Shown here: positions 13,509 through 14,743 of the stretch, piece after piece
Position numbering within the stretch: the first letter of the stretch is position 1
How the letters are laid out: each line of letters opens with the position of its first letter
From: Lachnospiraceae bacterium
Lineage (GTDB): Bacteria > Bacillota > Clostridia > Lachnospirales > Lachnospiraceae
Direction of reading: 5' to 3'
Length of the DNA: 14,743 bases
Assembly (NCBI GenBank): GCA_017961385.1
Contig: JAGCXJ010000201.1
Coordinates: 1 to 14,743, forward strand
Made by a program: the position numbers and the translations under genes
The notes under the pieces: generated by a model
The model's input: only the letters and a program-made list of their open reading frames with translations
Database searches by the model: none
Told to the model about the DNA's origin: nothing

Positions 13509-14531
13509 CTTACCGAAGATCGGTGCAAATATAAACAGAGCAAAGACAAGTCCCTGTATCACCATTATCGGCAGGTCTCTTGCATGAACAACCTGATTCT
13601 GAAGAATTGACGTATCTCCTCCGGCTAATACAACTATCAGATTGTTATTCATGTAATGCATGATGACAGGTACCATGATATTCTGAGTCTTCAGATATGC
13701 ATACGCAAAGAATATCCCGACCGTGATACATGTTATGATCTGTCCAACAAACATTAAAGGTCCTGTTTCCACTGAATAGAACATAAAGTCAATATTGATA
13801 TGCCAGAAAGCCCATACAATTCCTAGAAGCAGCACACCTTTTCTTAAGCCGAACTTCTTTATCATTACAGGCAAAAGATAAAATCTCCATCCGTATTCTT
13901 CACCAAAGAATGCTATGAATGTAAATACAAAATTGGGAACAAGAACAGCCAAAAGCATAAATGTTCTTGGATTTACGACTGCATCTTTTAACATCTGCAA
14001 GCTTTTACCGTCGCCGTTTAATGCATTGCTGAGCGTTGCGGATATCACAAATCTGAGAATATACAGTACTAAAAAGAGCAGTATCATAAGAATACTCATT
14101 TTGATATTTTTTCTTGCAAGACCTGTATCTTCTCTCTTCTTTTTTCCGCAAACCCAGAAAAGAACATATGCAACAAAAGATCCTACTGTCATTATCAGAC
14201 TTCCTATCAATGTCGATAGCGACATTTCCATACCGGGTATAGGAAGCTTGATATCTTTTGTAATAACCGGGCCTATGCTGCAGATCATCAGGATCGCTGT
14301 AAGAACAAGAGTCGTTATAAATCCGCCAAGCGGCAGGCTCTCATCCTTGTTTCTTGCGATCATCATACCCAGTATGACTCCGCATGCGGGATACAGCATC
14401 TGAGTATTTACAAACATCGTCAGATCGATCCCTTTTTTCATTCCTATGAACATGAATATGCTCATGATCGCAGGAACGCCGTAGGCTACGGCAATAAAAA
14501 TGCCCAGCCTGTTCTTTTCAATCTCATTCAT
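13482..14531 (-). CDS. CPBP-family intramembrane glutamic endopeptidase
   Basis: A 349-residue polytopic membrane protein of the CPBP (CAAX protease and bacteriocin-processing) family, homologous to Rce1 proteases. Three motifs are in order: EEYGWR (211-216, the EExxxR motif), FWH with H244 in VWAFWHI, and HYMNN with H292 and N296. Together they form the expected active site within the membrane. Around eight hydrophobic segments can be counted. Bacterial relatives process peptides or protect against bacteriocins, but most are uncharacterised. The start is set by AAGGAGGAG six bases before the ATG. The TAA stop is in the loop of the convergent terminator. It follows the upstream minus-strand gene by 46 bases, so it may be co-transcribed with that gene. 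Confidence 0.92.
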   Translation of the reverse strand: MNEIEKNRLGIFIAVAYGVPAIMSIFMFIGMKKGIDLTMFVNTQMLYPACGVILGMMIARNKDESLPLGGFITTLVLTAILMICSIGPVITKDIKLPIPGMEMSLSTLIGSLIMTVGSFVAYVLFWVCGKKKREDTGLARKNIKMSILMILLFLVLYILRFVISATLSNALNGDGKSLQMLKDAVVNPRTFMLLAVLVPNFVFTFIAFFGEEYGWRFYLLPVMIKKFGLRKGVLLLGIVWAFWHINIDFMFYSVETGPLMFVGQIITCITVGIFFAYAYLKTQNIMVPVIMHYMNNNLIVVLAGGDTSILQNQVVHARDLPIMVIQGLVFALFIFAPIFGKIKKERVEQ

Positions 14532-14574
14532 TTTTTCTCCTCCTTAGTTTCACTATATATAACAGGTTGCCCCG

Positions 14575-14588
14575 TTATTTCGAAATAA
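14575..14588. repeat. Perfect 14-base palindrome at the 3' end of the last gene
   Basis: TTATTTCGAAATAA is fully self-complementary with no loop. It spans the last two codons and stop of the gene at 14578-14743 and lies 43 bases before the CPBP start. A dimeric regulator could bind here to control the CPBP gene, but a chance palindrome in AT-rich DNA is also possible. Confidence 0.35.
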
Positions 14589-14743
14589 TGATCTTGCCGT
14601 CCTTGACTTCTACTCTTACCTTGTTTGTATCGATCCCCGCCATCTCAAGGAAATCCTCACTCAGCTGTACTCGGTGAGCCTTGTCCATTATCGAATACTC
14701 TTCATGCGACTCAACCTCTGCAAGATTTTCGGTCGTAAGTTCA
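14578..14743 (-). CDS. C-terminal 54 residues of a larger protein, probably an ABC transporter ATPase with an AbrB-like tail
   Basis: The frame is open from the window edge to TAA (14580-14578) and ends in SIMDKAHRVQLSEDFLEMAG followed by a lysine-rich strand and KIIISK. MDKAHRVQLSEDFLEMAGI with KVRVEVKDGKIIIS resembles the swapped-hairpin AbrB/SpoVT fold. A tail of this kind is, from memory, common at the C-terminus of LolD/MacB-type ABC transporter ATPases; the preceding ELTTENLAEVE would then be the linker after the ATPase domain. No Walker or signature motif is inside the window, so the ABC assignment is an inference; a stand-alone AbrB-like regulator is the alternative. It lies upstream of CPBP on the same strand, with no terminator between. 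Confidence 0.6.

Noticed and set aside
13915..14403. Plus-strand open frame opposite the CPBP gene
   Set aside because: It has no ribosome binding site or family motifs, and the opposite strand encodes a complete three-motif CPBP protease.

Overview
The window looks like a chromosomal segment of a low-to-moderate-GC Gram-positive anaerobe, most likely a clostridial Lachnospiraceae (Butyrivibrio-like) species. This is inferred from protein style, from Shine-Dalgarno sites of AGGAGG type, from TATAAT promoters, and from an FtsH with an Asn/Gly-rich N-terminus and an HEIGH zinc motif. No sequence search was possible. There are no rRNA or tRNA genes, CRISPR arrays, insertion sequences or phage genes, and no intergenic gap exceeds about 150 bases.

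Left part (1-4095, all minus strand): two transcription units. pncA-nadE (nicotinamide deamidation and NAD synthesis) ends at a strong intrinsic terminator. ftsH-uvrC follows (membrane AAA+ protease, then the nucleotide excision repair endonuclease, cut by the window edge). The predicted ftsH promoter overlaps that terminator: its expected transcription start falls inside the first hairpin arm, so read-through RNA should fold the full terminator while ftsH's own RNA cannot.

Middle (4096-5783, plus strand): a divergent promoter region feeds a two-gene unit, an SDR-fold epimerase/dehydratase-like protein and a TPR protein two bases downstream. This unit converges on the next cluster with a 7-base overlap and no terminator.

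Main cluster (5777-11914, minus strand): ten closely packed genes in one direction. In transcription order they are dtd (D-aminoacyl-tRNA deacylase), a YdcF/DUF218 membrane protein, a two-part GNAT protein, a small lipoprotein, an alpha/beta hydrolase, an Asp/Glu racemase-family protein, a GNAT, a P-loop kinase-like ATPase, a second GNAT and a Nudix hydrolase. Spacings run from overlaps of 17 and 4 bases to gaps of 1-19 bases, with one 69-base gap. The contents suggest small-molecule tailoring or metabolite damage control. Pairing dtd with an amino-acid racemase, next to a divergent alanine/glycine-type symporter, hints at D-amino-acid metabolism, but this is inference.

Right part (11915-14743): a divergent promoter region, then a sodium:alanine/glycine symporter (AGCS family) on the plus strand. 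It ends in a strong terminator that also contains the last codons and stop of a convergent CPBP-family membrane protease. Beyond that is the C-terminal end of a further minus-strand gene, probably an ABC transporter ATPase carrying an AbrB-like tail.

No obviously new defence or mobile system is visible. The most noteworthy points are the interlocked terminator/promoter upstream of ftsH, the divergent FtsH, the Thr/Cys racemase active site, the Ser-only nucleophile elbow of the hydrolase, and the compact tailoring-enzyme cluster.
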